From the NCBI RefSeq assembly GCF_016518545.1, contig NZ_JACVTO010000004.1, forward strand, positions 62,001 to 126,000: a stretch of DNA of 64,000 nucleotides. Direction: 5' to 3'. The notes under the pieces were generated by a model that saw only the letters and a list, made by a program, of their open reading frames with translations, was not told the origin of the DNA and searched no databases. This document shows, one piece after another, positions 47,281 through 54,657 of this stretch. The position numbers and the translations under genes are program-made. The stretch comes from Pseudomonas sp. S30. GTDB lineage: Bacteria > Pseudomonadota > Gammaproteobacteria > Pseudomonadales > Pseudomonadaceae. The number at the start of each line of letters is the position of its first letter. Position 1 is the first letter of the stretch.

Positions 47281-48009
47281 TCAATACGCCAGCGCGACCT
47301 CGACGCCACGGGGGGCGGTGTACTCGGCCATGCGACGCCGGGAGAGTTCCCAGTGTGCCTGAACCACTTCGGTCGCTGCCTGCGGGTCCCGTCGCTCGAT
47401 CGCCTCGATCATCTGATCGTGCTGGTCGCAGGCCAGCTCCAGGTCGCGTTGCATATCGTCGGTCGTGGGATGGCGGTAGAAGATACGGCCTAGCCGTGCG
47501 TGATCGATCAGCAAGCGGCGCAGGCTTGGCATCAAGTATTCGTTGTGCGCCATCTTGCCGATTTCCAGGTGGAATGCATCGTTGAGGATGACGCGGTTTT
47601 CGACGTCCTTGTCCTCGATGGCTTGACGAAATTGATGCTGAATCTGCCTGAGCACTTCGATTTCCGCCGGGCTGGCATGCAGGGCTGCCAGCTGCGTGGT
47701 CGCGATGTAGATCAGTGGTGCAGCCAGAAAGAAGCTGCGCAGCGAGTCATGGTTCATCGCGGCGACACGCGGCGCGCGGTTGGTTTCCAGCTCGATGTAT
47801 CCCTCGGCGGCAATCTGGCGCAACAACTCTCGGACGGGAGGGCGGGACAGGCCGAACTCGTTACCCAGCGCGATCTCGTCGACCACAGCGCCGGGCGCCA
47901 GCTCCATGTTGAGGATGCGACGGCGCAAGGCCTCGCTCAGCACGCTTTTGCGATCGACAGGCACATCCGGGGTCTTGGACGCATTCATGGAGAACTTCTT
48001 CTGGGTCAT
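47281..48009 (-). CDS. GntR-family (FCD type) transcriptional regulator 2
   Basis: The 242-residue protein has a winged helix with SRPPVRELLRQIAAEGYI (about 58-75) and an FCD domain with NDAFHLEIGKMAHNEYL. It is a clear paralog of the regulator at 41062 and shares its N-terminal tail, helix motif and ligand-domain pattern. It is divergent from the betaine-type ABC transporter operon and probably controls it. A TAKACA-N3-TGTMTA dyad lies 40 bases upstream of its start. Confidence 0.88.
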   Translation of the reverse strand: MTQKKFSMNASKTPDVPVDRKSVLSEALRRRILNMELAPGAVVDEIALGNEFGLSRPPVRELLRQIAAEGYIELETNRAPRVAAMNHDSLRSFFLAAPLIYIATTQLAALHASPAEIEVLRQIQHQFRQAIEDKDVENRVILNDAFHLEIGKMAHNEYLMPSLRRLLIDHARLGRIFYRHPTTDDMQRDLELACDQHDQMIEAIERRDPQAATEVVQAHWELSRRRMAEYTAPRGVEVALAY

Positions 48010-48490
48010 GAGGGTGTCTACGGTTTGAATAATGACTATAGGATGTTGTTAGACAAGACGTCTATAGACAGTGATGTGAGTGTATTCGGCATGAGTCTAC
48101 GGCATTGACTACAGCGTCGCTTGGTTATCGACCTGCGCGTGGCGAAGCGAACGCACTGCTTTTGCATGACGCTTGCGCGGCTACGCCACCGTACGCTGAA
48201 ACCCAGGCGCGCGCGCTGTTCTATTGACGACAAGGTGATACCCAATCACGACGAGTTCATCACCCCCTGTCATCTCGGGCAACAGGCGCCAGGGCAGTAA
48301 ACGCAACGGTTTGCGGCCCGATCATGAATTCAGTAAGTATACAGATTGAATTCAGCCCGTATTGACCACCCCTCGTACCCATGCCAGTCTCGGCGCAGAC
48401 GGCCTGCCATCTGCGTACAGCGCCAATACCAACAACGCATATGACCGGTCCGGGCGACACTTTATAACTCCATAAAAAAGGTATCAGCCA
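48010..48490. other. Divergent gap between GntR 2 and the betaine-type transporter operon
   Basis: This 481-bp gap contains an operator-like dyad (48050-48064), an additional TGTCTA half-site at 48015-48020, a lone TATACA half-site at 48339-48344 and AT-rich promoter-like sequence near 48330-48350 and 48465-48485. No supported gene is seen. Confidence 0.55.
48050..48064. promoter_or_regulatory. Candidate GntR operator, copy E
   Basis: TAGACA-AGA-CGTCTA has 5 of 6 paired positions and runs into a second palindrome, GTCTATAGAC (48060-48069). It lies 40 bases before the GntR 2 start. Confidence 0.5.
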
Positions 48491-49342
48491 ATGGGTGTAA
48501 TCAAGAAAGCGCTGTGTGCACTTGCAATGCTGAGCGCAACGATCGTCAACGCGCATGCCGAAGACAAAGTGATCCAGATGGGCACGCTCTCTTGGGAGGA
48601 CCTCACACCGATTACCGGTATCACCAAAAAAGTGCTCGAAGACTCCGGTTATACCGTCAAGGTCACTTCGTTCTCGGAGTGGGGTATCGCCTACGCCGCA
48701 TTGAGCAAAGGGGATATCCAGATACTTGCGTCGCAGATCGACTACGTGGCCCAGGATTACTGGAACCGCAACAAGAATCGCCTGGAGAAACTTTCGCCCG
48801 TTTCCCATGGGTTGTACCAGGGCATCGCGGTGCCCAAGTACGTGCCGATCGACTCGCTCGAGCAGCTCAATGAACAGGCCGACAAGTTCAACAACAAGAT
48901 CATCGGCATCGAGCCGGGTTCGGGGTTGATGAGCGATGCGGCCAAGGCCGTCACCGAGTACGGCATCCGTCTGAACCTGCTCGAAGGCAGTTCTGCGGCC
49001 ATGACCGCGGCGCTCAAGTCCGCCATTGACCGCAAGGAGTGGGTTGCAGTCACCATCTGGGAGCCTTCCTGGATGACGCAGAAGTATGACTTGAAGTTCC
49101 TGAAGGACCCGAAAGGCGTGTTCCCGCCGCCACAGGGCTACTACTGGATCGGCCAGAAAGGCTTTTCCGAGAAGAACCCGCATGCCCGCGAAGTGCTGGC
49201 CGGAGTGTACGTTCCCTTGAGCGATATCACTGCCATCAATGGCGAGGTCAAGGACGGCAAGACGATGGATCAGGCCATGGCCGACTGGACCGCGCGCAAC
49301 GCCGAGCTGATCAAACGCTGGGAAAACATCAAGAAGCCCTGA
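48491..49342 (+). CDS. Glycine betaine-type ABC transporter substrate-binding protein
   Basis: The 283-residue OpuAC/ProX-family protein has a signal peptide (about 1-23, ending NAHAED). Aromatic residues that could form a quaternary-amine cage are seen in the mature part (SWEDLTP, SEWGIAY, IWEPSWM, YYWIG). It should bind a quaternary amine such as glycine betaine, choline, carnitine or proline betaine. The gene is first in an operon with an ATPase, two permeases and a proline-racemase homolog, which points to uptake for breakdown rather than only osmoprotection. AAAAAGG lies before the Met. Confidence 0.88.
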   Translation: MGVIKKALCALAMLSATIVNAHAEDKVIQMGTLSWEDLTPITGITKKVLEDSGYTVKVTSFSEWGIAYAALSKGDIQILASQIDYVAQDYWNRNKNRLEKLSPVSHGLYQGIAVPKYVPIDSLEQLNEQADKFNNKIIGIEPGSGLMSDAAKAVTEYGIRLNLLEGSSAAMTAALKSAIDRKEWVAVTIWEPSWMTQKYDLKFLKDPKGVFPPPQGYYWIGQKGFSEKNPHAREVLAGVYVPLSDITAINGEVKDGKTMDQAMADWTARNAELIKRWENIKKP

Positions 49343-49351
49343 CGGGACGTC

Positions 49352-49376
49352 GCGGCCTCTCGTTGCCCGGGGCCGC
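49352..49376 (+). repeat. Intra-operon hairpin after the binding-protein gene
   Basis: GCGGCC and GGCCGC form a 6-bp stem with a 13-base loop between the binding-protein and ATPase genes. Such stems often stabilise the upstream mRNA so that more binding protein than ATPase is made. Confidence 0.4.
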
Positions 49377-49459
49377 CTTCACCGCATTACGCTGTTACCA
49401 ACACTGCCGTAACCGATTTGAATAACAAGACCAGCGTTGACTGGGTTGACGGGTGTGAC

Positions 49460-50578
49460 ATGAAGAATTCAGTTCCTTGCACGAATGACGTGCTGGTCAG
49501 TTGCCAGGGTGTCTGGAAGGTATTCGGCGAGCAGGTGGCCGACGCGATCAAGGCGAGCCGCGAGCAGGGCGCATCGAAGAAGCAGATCCTGCAGGACCAT
49601 GGCTGCGTGATCGGGGTATCCGATGTCAGCCTGGAAGTGAAGCGAGGTGAGATTTTCTGCATCATGGGGCTCTCGGGCAGCGGTAAATCGACCCTGATCC
49701 GCTTGCTCAACAAGCTGATCGAGCCCAGTGCCGGCAAGGTGGTGGTGAAGGGGCAGGACCTGGCCACGCTCGACGGCCCGGGCCTGCGCAAGGTACGCGC
49801 TCAGCAAATCGGCATGGTGTTCCAGAGTGTCGCTTTGCTGCCGCACCGCACGGTGCTCGAGAACGTTGCGTTCGGTCTCGAAGTGCAGGGCGTCGCCAAG
49901 GCCGAGCGCCACGCCTCGGCGCAACGCTCGTTGGAAAAAGTTGGCCTGAGCGATTGGGCGCTGCGCTATCCAGGCGAGCTGTCCGGCGGTATGCAGCAAC
50001 GCGTGGGCCTGGCCCGGGTGTTGACCTGCGACCCCGAAATCATCCTCATGGACGAGCCCTTCAGCGCCCTGGATCCTCTGATCCGTCGCCAACTGCAGGA
50101 TGAGTTCCGCGGCCTGACCAAGTCACTGGGCAAGTCGGCCGTGTTCATCACCCACGATCTTGAAGAGGCCATTCGTCTGGGTGACCGCATCGCGATCATG
50201 AAAGACGGCGTCATCATCCAGGTCGGGACCGCCGAGGATATCGTCCTGAACCCGGCCGACGCCTACGTCGCCGATTTCGTCGCCGGCATCTCGCGGCTGC
50301 ATCTGGTCAAGGCGCACTCGGTGATGTCCAGCCTCGACACGTGGCGCGCGCTGCACCCGCACCTGGACGTCGACACCCTGCCCGCAGCGGGACCGCAGGC
50401 GGACTTGGACACGCTCATCAATCGCCTGATCCACTCCCGCAGCGAGGCCGTGCTGATCGCAGAGGAGGGGCGGCCACTGGGTATCGTCACGCCAACCGAC
50501 CTGCTGCGCGGGGTTCAAGGGGCTGAACGGGAGAGCGAGGAGGGCGGGTCGATCGTTCAGCGGGAGGTGCAGGCATGA
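49460..50578 (+). CDS. Glycine betaine-type ABC transporter ATP-binding protein (ProV/OpuAA-like)
   Basis: The 372-residue ATPase has the ProV-type N-terminal extension, Walker A GLSGSGKSTLIR, signature LSGGMQQRVGLAR, Walker B IILMDEPFSALD and H-loop ITHDLEEA. The C-terminal part (about 280-360) is a short CBS-like region (LIAEEGRPLGIVTPTDLL) that in OpuA senses ionic strength. The Met at 49460 is chosen; an in-frame TTG at 49418 would add 14 residues but has no ribosome site. It overlaps the first permease gene by 4 bases. Confidence 0.9.
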   Translation: MKNSVPCTNDVLVSCQGVWKVFGEQVADAIKASREQGASKKQILQDHGCVIGVSDVSLEVKRGEIFCIMGLSGSGKSTLIRLLNKLIEPSAGKVVVKGQDLATLDGPGLRKVRAQQIGMVFQSVALLPHRTVLENVAFGLEVQGVAKAERHASAQRSLEKVGLSDWALRYPGELSGGMQQRVGLARVLTCDPEIILMDEPFSALDPLIRRQLQDEFRGLTKSLGKSAVFITHDLEEAIRLGDRIAIMKDGVIIQVGTAEDIVLNPADAYVADFVAGISRLHLVKAHSVMSSLDTWRALHPHLDVDTLPAAGPQADLDTLINRLIHSRSEAVLIAEEGRPLGIVTPTDLLRGVQGAERESEEGGSIVQREVQA

Positions 50579-51435
50579 ACCCGTCTACCTTTCCCTCCAC
50601 GTTCGACGCCTCGGTGGATGCGGGGCTGGAGTGGGTAACGGACAGCGGCGCTCAGGTATTCGAGTGGCTCAACGACGTGCTCACCGGCTTGGTCAATGGG
50701 CTCACCTGGGTGCTGAACCTGGCACCTTTCTACGTGGTGGCGCTGGTGTTCGGCGCGCTGGCCTGGCGGCTTTCAGGCCATTGGCGCTCTGCTGCACTCA
50801 CGGCCATCGGCCTGCTGATCTGTGCGTTTCTCGGGTTGTGGACGGAAACCATGAGCACCCTCGCGCTGGTCCTGGCGGCCACGACGCTGGCCTTGCTGGT
50901 CGGCATTCCGCTGGGGGTGATGGGCGGGCTGTGGCCCAAGCTCGATGGCGTCGTGGAGCCGGTGCTCGACCTGCTGCAGACCCTGCCACCCCACATTTAC
51001 CTGCTGCCCGCCATCGCCTTGCTGGGCTACGGCTCCGCGACCGCTCTCGTAGCGACTTTCATCGTCGCCATTCCCCCCGTCTTGCGCCTGACCGCGCTCG
51101 GCATCCGCATGACACCTCGCCCGTTCATCGAGCTCGGTGAGGCCAGCGGCACCCGACCGGCGCAGCTGTTCTTCATGATTCGCCTACCGTTCGCCCTGCC
51201 CAGCATCATGACCGGCGTCAACCAGAGCCTGATGATGGCCTTCGGCATGGTGGTGATCGCGGGCATCGTCGGCTCGGGTGGCCTCGGCGAGGCCATCTAT
51301 GGCGCCATTCGCACACTGGATATCGCGCGTTCGATCGATGCGGCACTGGCGATCGTCATCCTTACCCTGATCCTGGACCGCATGGCCCAGAACGCCACCC
51401 CGTCCCAACGCGAGGCTCAGCACGATGCTCACTGA
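50575..51435 (+). CDS. Glycine betaine-type ABC transporter permease 1
   Basis: The 286-residue ProW/OpuAB-like permease has about six helices and the coupling-loop region ELGEASGTRPAQLFFMIRL, followed by SLMMAFGMVVIAGIVGSGGLG. It overlaps the ATPase gene by 4 bases and the second permease by 11 bases. Two different permease genes imply a heterodimeric channel, unlike the single ProW of E. coli. Confidence 0.9.
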   Translation: MNPSTFPSTFDASVDAGLEWVTDSGAQVFEWLNDVLTGLVNGLTWVLNLAPFYVVALVFGALAWRLSGHWRSAALTAIGLLICAFLGLWTETMSTLALVLAATTLALLVGIPLGVMGGLWPKLDGVVEPVLDLLQTLPPHIYLLPAIALLGYGSATALVATFIVAIPPVLRLTALGIRMTPRPFIELGEASGTRPAQLFFMIRLPFALPSIMTGVNQSLMMAFGMVVIAGIVGSGGLGEAIYGAIRTLDIARSIDAALAIVILTLILDRMAQNATPSQREAQHDAH

Positions 51436-52270
51436 CATGCGTTTCTCGCTGGGTGCGGTCCTGGCGCCGATGGTCGATTGGCTCAACGCGAACTTCCATC
51501 CTGTATTCGCCTTCATCAGCCGCATCGTCGATGCGGTGCTTGGCGGCATCGAAACCGCGTTGCTCGCACTCCCGGCCTGGGGGGTGATCGCGCTGATCAG
51601 CGTGCTGGCGCTGTGGCTGATCAACCTGCGCACGGCCGTGCTGGCCGCTGCCATGCTGGGCTTCTGCTGGCTTTCGGGCCTGTGGACCGCGTCCATGCAG
51701 ACCCTGGCCCTGGTATCGGTGTCGGTGCTGCTGTCCGTCGCCATCGCTTTTCCACTGGGCATCCTCGCCGCGCGCAGACCACGCTTCGAGCGTGCCGCCA
51801 GCCCTGTCCTCAACGTGATGCAGACCGTACCGCCTTGGGTCTACCTGATCCCTGCCGTGATGATCTTCAGCCTGGGTAAGGTGCCGGCCATCATGGCGAC
51901 GGTCATTTACGGTGTTGCGCCGATGATGCGCCTGACCACCCTGGCGTTCCGTCAAGTACCGCGCAATTTGCTGGAGCTCGGTCAGGCGCTCGGTGCGACG
52001 CCCCGGGTGACTCTGTTGAAGATCGAGATTCCGGCCGCCGTGCCGAGCCTGCTGGTCGGCTTGAACCAGTGCATCCTGTTGTCGCTGGCAATGGTGGTGT
52101 TGGCGGGACTGGTCGGGGCCGGGGGACTGGGCGCCGAGGTCACGCGCGGCCTCACGCGCATGGAGATGGGGCTGGGCTTGCGGGCAGGCCTGGCGATCGT
52201 GGCGGTGGCGCTGCTGTTGGACCGCCTCTCGCGTGGCTTTCTGCAACGCCAACCGGTTCGTCAACACTAG
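51425..52270 (+). CDS. Glycine betaine-type ABC transporter permease 2
   Basis: The 281-residue permease is related to the preceding one. Its coupling loop is LLELGQALGATPRVTLLKI and is followed by CILLSLAMVVLAGLVGAGGLG. It starts within the first permease gene and ends nine bases before the proline-racemase homolog, so all five genes from 48491 to 53278 are very likely one operon. Confidence 0.9.
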   Translation: MLTDMRFSLGAVLAPMVDWLNANFHPVFAFISRIVDAVLGGIETALLALPAWGVIALISVLALWLINLRTAVLAAAMLGFCWLSGLWTASMQTLALVSVSVLLSVAIAFPLGILAARRPRFERAASPVLNVMQTVPPWVYLIPAVMIFSLGKVPAIMATVIYGVAPMMRLTTLAFRQVPRNLLELGQALGATPRVTLLKIEIPAAVPSLLVGLNQCILLSLAMVVLAGLVGAGGLGAEVTRGLTRMEMGLGLRAGLAIVAVALLLDRLSRGFLQRQPVRQH

Positions 52271-52279
52271 GGGATACCC

Positions 52280-53278
52280 ATGAGCAAGACGTTCTTCTGT
52301 ATCGATGCCCATGCCTGCGGCAACCCCGTGCGCGTCGTGGTCGGTGGCGCGCCGCTGTTACCTCACGTGAGCATGGCCGAGCGCCGAGCGATGTTCGTGC
52401 GCGATCATGACTGGATGCGCAAGGCACTGATGTTCGAACCCCGCGGTCATGACGTGATGTCTGGCGCCATGATCTACCCGACCGTACGCGAGGATTGCGA
52501 CTTCGCCGTATTGTTCATCGAGGTCAGCGGGAGCCTGCCGATGTGTGGCGCCGGCACCATCGGGCTCAGTACCGTGGTGATCGAGCATGGGCTCGTCAAA
52601 CCGCGCACGCCAGGGCGGCTGGCCATCGAGACCCCGGCCGGCAAAGTGGAGGTGGCGTATGTCGAGCAAGCCGGCAAGGTGACCTCGGTGCGCTTGATCA
52701 ATGTGCCAAGCTACCTGCACGAGCGTGATGTCCAAGTGCAGGTGCCGGGGCTGGGGACGCTGAGCGTGGACGTCGCTTACGGCGGCAACTACTACGCCGT
52801 GGTCGAGCCTCAGCCTGCGTGGCCAGGGCTGGAGGGTCTGTCAGCGGCGCAGATCGTCGATCAGAGCCGGCGCCTGCGCAGCGCACTCGCCTCGGTGTGC
52901 AACCCCCAGCACCCCGAGCACGCCGATATCGGTGGCGTCCACCATGTGCTGTGGTGCGATGACGCCCGCCAGGCGCACGCCGATGGCCGCGGTATCGTGT
53001 TCTATGGCGACAGCGCACTGGACCGCTCACCCGGTGGCACTGGCACCTCGGCACGCCTGGCGCAGCTGTACGGCAAGGGTCGACTGCAGGTGGGTGACAC
53101 CTACTGTAGCGAAAGCCTGATCGGCACGACCTACCTGGGACGGGTCGAATCGGCCTGCAAGGTTGGCGAGTACGATGCCATCGTGCCGAGTATTTCTGGG
53201 TGGGCGCGGGTGATCGGGTTGAACACGCTGTTCGTCGACGAGCAGGATCCGTTGGCGCATGGGTTTCAGGTCGTCTGA
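52280..53278 (+). CDS. Proline racemase-family protein with altered active site (Cys/Gly)
   Basis: The 332-residue protein has the two-domain fold of proline racemase, 4-hydroxyproline 2-epimerase and 3-hydroxyproline dehydratase. The first catalytic Cys is kept (Cys89 in PMCGAGTIG), but the usual His two residues on is Ala91. The second catalytic Cys or Thr is Gly252 (DRSPGGTGTSARLA, normally SPCGTG). With one acid/base residue missing, a simple two-base racemase mechanism is unlikely; a dehydratase, a demethylation-related step or another substrate is possible. It is the last gene of the betaine-type transporter operon, so its substrate is probably what that transporter imports or a product of it. 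Confidence 0.85.
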   Translation: MSKTFFCIDAHACGNPVRVVVGGAPLLPHVSMAERRAMFVRDHDWMRKALMFEPRGHDVMSGAMIYPTVREDCDFAVLFIEVSGSLPMCGAGTIGLSTVVIEHGLVKPRTPGRLAIETPAGKVEVAYVEQAGKVTSVRLINVPSYLHERDVQVQVPGLGTLSVDVAYGGNYYAVVEPQPAWPGLEGLSAAQIVDQSRRLRSALASVCNPQHPEHADIGGVHHVLWCDDARQAHADGRGIVFYGDSALDRSPGGTGTSARLAQLYGKGRLQVGDTYCSESLIGTTYLGRVESACKVGEYDAIVPSISGWARVIGLNTLFVDEQDPLAHGFQVV

Positions 53279-53432
53279 ACAAAGGTACAGCTTCTAGTCA
53301 TCCGCCATTTTTCGCGGGTCGCCGCCAGCCGTGAGGCAAAGGCTGGCAGTGAATGGCGTTCGACATTCCAACTGCGGTTTCGAGACCCGCAACGCCTAAA
53401 CCCGCAACGCCCGATTCGACCTTGCGCCTACG

Positions 53433-53682
53433 AAATGCCTGTGCAGCCGGGATGGCGATGGGGAAGTTCCACGGCGCGCTGCTGCGGATTGCTGCGTGCC
53501 CAGCCGGGCTGGGCGCGGCGGGCGGCAGCGATGGCGTGTTCGGTCAGCTCGACGTCTGCGCGCTCGAAGCGCTCGATCACCTCGCCCGGGTTGGACGGGT
53601 TACGGTTTTCCAGTATGTCGCTGCTGTTGCCGAGCGCGACAAAGGCGCCATCGATGTAGCTGCTCTTGGTAACGAGGGTCAT
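53433..53682 (-). pseudogene. Aldehyde dehydrogenase pseudogene with internal deletion
   Basis: The first 68 or so codons are a normal aldehyde dehydrogenase N-terminus (YIDGAFVALG, LENRNPSNPGEVIERF, AARRAQPGWARSNPQQR). Directly after, in a shifted frame, the DNA at 53444-53473 encodes WNFPIAIPA, the conserved motif normally about 80-90 residues further on. Nothing of the rest of the gene, including the catalytic Cys, is found before the racemase gene. So an internal deletion with frameshift and a loss of the 3' part are both visible. The start overlaps the hydroxyacid dehydrogenase stop (ATGA), so the intact ancestor was coupled to it. Confidence 0.8.
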
Positions 53683-54647
53683 GCGCGGCGAATCCTTTGT
53701 TCAGAGTCCTGGCGGGCGACGAAGTCGGTGATGTTGTCCACGGCGCTGTCCATCAGTTGCTGCATGGCGTCTTCGCTGCTCCAGGCAATGTGCGGGTTGA
53801 GCAGGAAGTCGTCGCGCTCGATCAACTGGAACAGCGGATTGCTCGGGTGTAGCGGCTCGTGCTCCACCACATCCAGCGCCACGCCACCCAAGCGCTCATG
53901 CAGCAGCGCATCGATCAGCGCCGCCTCGTTCACCACACCGCCGCGGCCGGTGTTGACCACTACGGCATCGGGCTTCATCAGAGCCAGCCGCGGGGCATCG
54001 ATCAGGTTGTGGGTTTCGGGGGTGAGCGGGCAGTTGATCGACAGCACGTCGCAGATTTGCAGCAGCTCGGCCAATGGCCGGTAGTCAGGACCTTGACGTT
54101 TGCCGCCGCGGTCTTCGAACAGCACCTGCATGCCGAGCGCTCGCGCCAGGTGCGCCAGGCGCACGGCGATCGGGCCGCTGCCGATGATCGCCAGTTGCTT
54201 GTCGCGCACATCGCGGATGCGGTGATTGAAGTAGATGTTCTGCTGTGGCTTGCTGCCAGCGTGGACCTGGCGCATCAGCCGGGTGAACGCCGCCGGGCGG
54301 CGGAACAGTTCGAGGATCATCGCCAGGCTGTGCTCGGCCACGGTGTTGGCAGCGTACCCAGGCACGCTGGACACCTGGATACCATGGGCCTCGCAGTAGT
54401 CGACATCGACGATGTCGCGTCCGGTCAGGGCCAGCGAGATCATCTTCAGCTTGGGCAACTGGCGCAGGTGTTCTTCGCGCAGCGGCACGCTGCAGGTCAG
54501 CGCGACGGTGGCGTCCTGCAGGTGTTCGAGTACCTGCTCGGGGTGGGTATAGGCGAACTGCTGCCAGGTGTGGTTACAGTCCGGGCGCTTCAGACGGGTC
54601 GAGGGCGCCAGCCCGTCGTCGTCGAGGAAGACGATGTGTTCGCTCAT
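53679..54647 (-). CDS. D-2-hydroxyacid dehydrogenase family protein
   Basis: The 322-residue NAD(P)-dependent enzyme has the catalytic trio of the family: Arg in NTGRGGVV, Glu in VVEHEPLHPSN and His in LNPHIAWSS. The nucleotide loop is IIGSGPIAVRLA, with Ala in place of the last Gly. It resembles glycerate, phosphoglycerate and hydroxypyruvate dehydrogenases. The Met at 54647 follows GAGGA by eight bases; earlier in-frame codons lie in the upstream oxidase gene. It sits between oxidase 3 and the broken aldehyde dehydrogenase in one minus-strand unit. The substrate is unknown. Confidence 0.85.
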   Translation of the reverse strand: MSEHIVFLDDDGLAPSTRLKRPDCNHTWQQFAYTHPEQVLEHLQDATVALTCSVPLREEHLRQLPKLKMISLALTGRDIVDVDYCEAHGIQVSSVPGYAANTVAEHSLAMILELFRRPAAFTRLMRQVHAGSKPQQNIYFNHRIRDVRDKQLAIIGSGPIAVRLAHLARALGMQVLFEDRGGKRQGPDYRPLAELLQICDVLSINCPLTPETHNLIDAPRLALMKPDAVVVNTGRGGVVNEAALIDALLHERLGGVALDVVEHEPLHPSNPLFQLIERDDFLLNPHIAWSSEDAMQQLMDSAVDNITDFVARQDSEQRIRRA

Positions 54648-54657
54648 GCTCGCGTCC

